Assembly (NCBI RefSeq): GCF_032854445.1
Contig: NC_088302.1
Span: 51,304,046 to 51,368,045, forward strand
DNA: 64,000 nucleotides
From: Liolophura sinensis
Lineage: Eukaryota > Mollusca > Polyplacophora > Chitonida > Chitonidae
Reading direction: 5' to 3'
Shown one piece after another: positions 61,070-64,000 of this stretch. Below the pieces are notes generated by a model. That model did not search any database, was not told the origin of the DNA, and saw only the letters and a program-made list of their open reading frames with translations. The position numbers and the translations under genes were made by a program. Each line of letters begins with the position of its first letter. Position 1 is the stretch's first letter.

Positions 61070-62640
61070 TATGTTAACCAAGCAATCCATGTTGACCACC
61101 CGATCCGTGTTGACCACACATCTGTGCTGACCACCCAATCTGTTTTGAAACCCGATCCTTGCTGACCACCCACTCTGTGCTGATCACCCGATTCCTGTTG
61201 ACCGTGCAATCCATGTTGACCACCCGATCCATGTTGACCACCCATCTGTGTTGACCACCCAATCTGGGTTGACACCCAATCCTTTCTGACCACCCACTCT
61301 GTGCTGACCACCCAATTCCTGTTGACCTTGCAATCCATGTTGATCCTTGCTGACCACCCACTGTTCTGACCACCCGATTCCTGTTGACCACGCATTCCAT
61401 GTTGACCACCCGATCCATGTTGACCCCCCATCTATGCTGACCACCCGATCAATGTTGACACCCGATCCTTGCTGACCACCCGATTCCTGTTGACCACTCA
61501 ATCCATGTTAACACCTGATCTCTGATGACCAACCAATTCTTGATGATCATGCTAGTCACCCAATCTGTGCACCTACTCTGCTTTGTTAACTACACAATCT
61601 CTGCTGATTACACTATCCTTAATCACCCATTCTCTGCTAACCACCCCATGTCGACATGTCAATTATGCAGTTTTGGTAATCAGCCTGTTAACCACACAAT
61701 GTTTGCATACGTGTATGCTGGCCGTTCAATATCCATGTCATCATATGTTAATCACCCAAATAATGTTGACCATCCAATTCCTGTTAGCCAGCTCACTTAC
61801 TCCATCATCCAAAAACCCAGTGTGTTAACCCTATCATTATCCTTCCTTACTGAATCTCTGCTTTCCAATATCTGCTAACCAACCAATCTCCTCTGCTAAT
61901 CTCCCAATCTCCTCTGCTAACCACATTCTCTAATTAACATAAATCTCAGCTGATCACCCAATCCGGTAACCACTCAATCTCTACTGACCACCTAATTTCT
62001 GCTGATGACCTAATGTCACCTAACCATCCAGTCTCTGCTAACCACCCAGTCTCTCCTTGCCACCCACTTTCTGCCGATCACCCCGGCTCTGCTGACCACC
62101 CCATCTCTGCTGGCCACCCAGTCTCTACCTTCCACCCAATCCTTGTGACCTTTCAATGTCTGCCAACCGTCCAATCTCTGTTAACCACCCACTCTCTGCT
62201 AACCACCCAATCTATGATAAATACCTTATCTGGCAATCTACTAACCACCCGATCGCCTTTGCTAACCATCTAATCTCTGTTAAATATCTCTTTTGACCAC
62301 CCAACCTCTTTTAGCCACTCATCCTCTTCTGAGCACCTAGTCTCTTCTGACCATCCGATCTCTGCTGACCACCCAGTCTCTGCTAACCTCCAAATCTATT
62401 CTGACCACCAAATCTCTGCTAACCACATTCTTTAATTAGCACCAGTCTCTGCTGATCACTGAATCCGCTAACCACCCAATATCTTCTGATAACCCAGTCT
62501 CTGCTGACAACACAATCTGTACTGACCACTCAATCTCTGCTGACCACCAAATCTCTTCTGGTCAACCAACCTCTGCTGATCACCATATACCTACATTTGT
62601 GTAAAGTAAACACTTCTTGCTGATCCTTCATGATCCCTGC
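61070..62640. repeat. Degenerate ~18-bp minisatellite
   Basis: Repeats of TTGACCACCCGATCCATG (left part, to about 61,510, more regular) and TCTCTGCTGACCACCCAA (right part, irregular, interrupted). Open frames through it are artefacts. Confidence 0.85.
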
Positions 62641-63136
62641 TGGCCACCCGATGTCGACATAATTGTGATAATGACTCATTCCCTGCTTCATGAAAAACCC
62701 GGTGTCTACTAACCATCCCTACCGTCATTACATGTGACATTTTAATCACCCAATTGTCGGCTAATTCTCCCTCACCACAGGACTACCGATTGCAGACCAC
62801 CCCTTTATGTTGACGGGCATATTTTCTGATCAGCTGATATCATGTACGCTTTAACATGTTTTTGGAGCCGACTTTGTAAACGTCGATTTGGCTTCAACCA
62901 CCCGTGTCTATACCGCAATTTTTGTGTGGCTCTTTTTAAGAAGGCCTGTATTTTACATTAAAATAGTGTATTCACACAAGCATATACACTTGTATAGGCA
63001 GACATAAAATATAAATATTGATCCTACAGATTTTATAACTTGAGTTCAGTCACATGAAGTAGGGGGACATCTCGTGATAAGGACTGTCAACCTATCTGAG
63101 TTTGAGATCAAGGGGCGGAACGTCTGAAGCCTTCCA
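62641..63136. other. Upstream flank of the small secreted-peptide gene
   Basis: A few isolated CAACCACCC remnants of the preceding array, otherwise no feature recognised. Confidence 0.4.
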
Positions 63137-63144
63137 TATATAAG
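63137..63144 (+). promoter_or_regulatory. TATA box of the small secreted-peptide gene
   Basis: TATATAAG lies 51 bp before the ATG at 63195, implying a leader of only about 25 nt. The ATG context is GTCAACATGC, with A at -3. Confidence 0.6.
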
Positions 63145-63194
63145 ATAAAAATGCAGGCCTGCATGTACAACACAGGAAGGCCTCTACAGTCAAC

Positions 63195-63392
63195 ATGCCG
63201 TCATTACTTAGTTTTATTGCACTGGCAGCTGTTTGGCACTCGGTAGAGGTTCGAAACCTCTACGTGCGTAAGCTTGACACTAGTTTAGATGAAGCCTTAG
63301 ATGAAGCCTTAGTAAAAATGGCCTTGAGCGACTCTACCCCAGACCGCTACCAGACGGAGCAGTACTTCAGTAAATGGGTGAGGCACAGTTAA
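63195..63392 (+). CDS. Small secreted peptide, or first exon of another GM2A-like gene
   Basis: A TATA-driven ATG opens a frame with signal peptide MPSLLSFIALAAVWHSVEV, then a charged stretch RKLDTSLDEALDEALVKMAL (with a 12-bp tandem duplication encoding DEAL twice) and ending YFSKWVRHS, 65 codons. Two readings fit. As a single-exon gene it is served by AATAAA at 63556-63561 and 63567-63572. As a first exon, it would end at 63377 after SKW with a GTGAGG donor in phase 0; this makes 61 codons, against 63 in exon 1 of the intact GM2-activator-like gene, which likewise has a signal peptide, a charged extension and ends KHW before a phase-0 donor. No cysteine, no named family recognised. Confidence 0.6.
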   Translation: MPSLLSFIALAAVWHSVEVRNLYVRKLDTSLDEALDEALVKMALSDSTPDRYQTEQYFSKWVRHS

Positions 63393-63599
63393 ATGAGAAG
63401 GAAACATAACAATGAAGCCAAAATCAGATCAAAGAGCATGACACTTATTTGCAAATATGGTTGTTAATATTATTGCCCATTTTTTATTTTAGGAGAAAAG
63501 AGTATTTGAGAATATTTTTGTATGGTGGGTATTTGGCACCACCTTAGCATAGTGTAATAAATGTCTAATAAATTCATTTGAATATAAATTTGTTCTTTA

Positions 63600-64000
63600 T
63601 ATCCAAACACATGAACTGAATCTAAATTATGACAATATTTATGAATATGTTACAAATATAAATATGGTCAAAATCCAGGTTGAACACAGTTGTTAACTGA
63701 AAAGTCCAAATACTGTTGCAAATATATTTCCATGCTACATCCTCATTTATAACATTATTATACAAAGACATAGCCTACCTATACGGTGGTCCTAAATATC
63801 CAACATGCAAACATCATTTTCAAGTGCCTTTTTCTCTTTAAAGAAAAATCGAAAAAATATTGATGACCACATCATGTCGGGCTAGCGGTTCCGGTGCAAT
63901 GCATGCTGTGACTGGATGGACCGTTATGTCTGGTTCGGGCGAGGTGTTCTAGACTTTTATGCACATAGCCTTACTGTGACGTAATCTGTTACATGCGAGT
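63600..64000. other. Right edge, no feature seen
   Basis: AT-rich; if 63195 is a first exon, this is intron and the remaining exons lie beyond the window. Confidence 0.35.

Overview
The window is animal nuclear DNA. Genes are split by introns with GT/AG borders, there are AATAAA signals, and tRNA-derived SINEs and tandem arrays are frequent. The protein set (CDKL5, IFT52, GM2 activator-like, an eglin-type inhibitor) and SINEs ending in CAAATAAATA suggest a lophotrochozoan, most likely a mollusc; the species cannot be fixed from the sequence.

Layout. 1-6.9 kb is non-coding and holds two minisatellites (24-bp and 29-bp units). 6.9-34.4 kb is one + strand gene, an orthologue of the kinase CDKL5: a GC-rich TATA-less promoter, a 5' UTR exon and 18 coding exons that add up to an intact 945-codon frame. 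Its introns carry a 53-bp minisatellite, a 1.1-kb pogo-like non-autonomous transposon, and a 700-bp inverted-repeat element whose core is a 33-bp array. 34.4-41 kb is intergenic, with SINE pieces and a 1.75-kb array of 44-bp units that contains a fresh 653-bp duplication.

41.1-43.6 kb (- strand) holds three exons of a potato-inhibitor-I (eglin-like) protease inhibitor; next to it is a fragment of a Penelope-like retroelement. 46.6-51.0 kb (- strand) is a decayed GM2-activator paralogue with four recognisable exons and several reading-frame breaks. 53.6-56.3 kb (- strand) is an intact four-exon GM2-activator-like gene of 227 codons with all eight expected cysteines. Head to head with it, 224 bp away, is IFT52 (+ strand, 445 codons) with no intron in its coding sequence. 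57.9-64 kb holds a 51-bp array, SINEs, a degenerate 18-bp array, and a TATA-driven exon for a small secreted peptide that may be the first exon of a third GM2-activator-like gene.

How the genes relate. CDKL5 and IFT52 both belong to cilium biology; GM2A works in lysosomal glycolipid breakdown. I see no operon-like logic. The clearest biology is a local GM2A-type family with one live and one dead copy, a secreted-type inhibitor predicted to target trypsin-like proteases, and unusually dense minisatellites (about 10 kb of the 64 kb). Splice sites, phases and translations were read by eye; family assignments are from memory of the protein families, with no database search.
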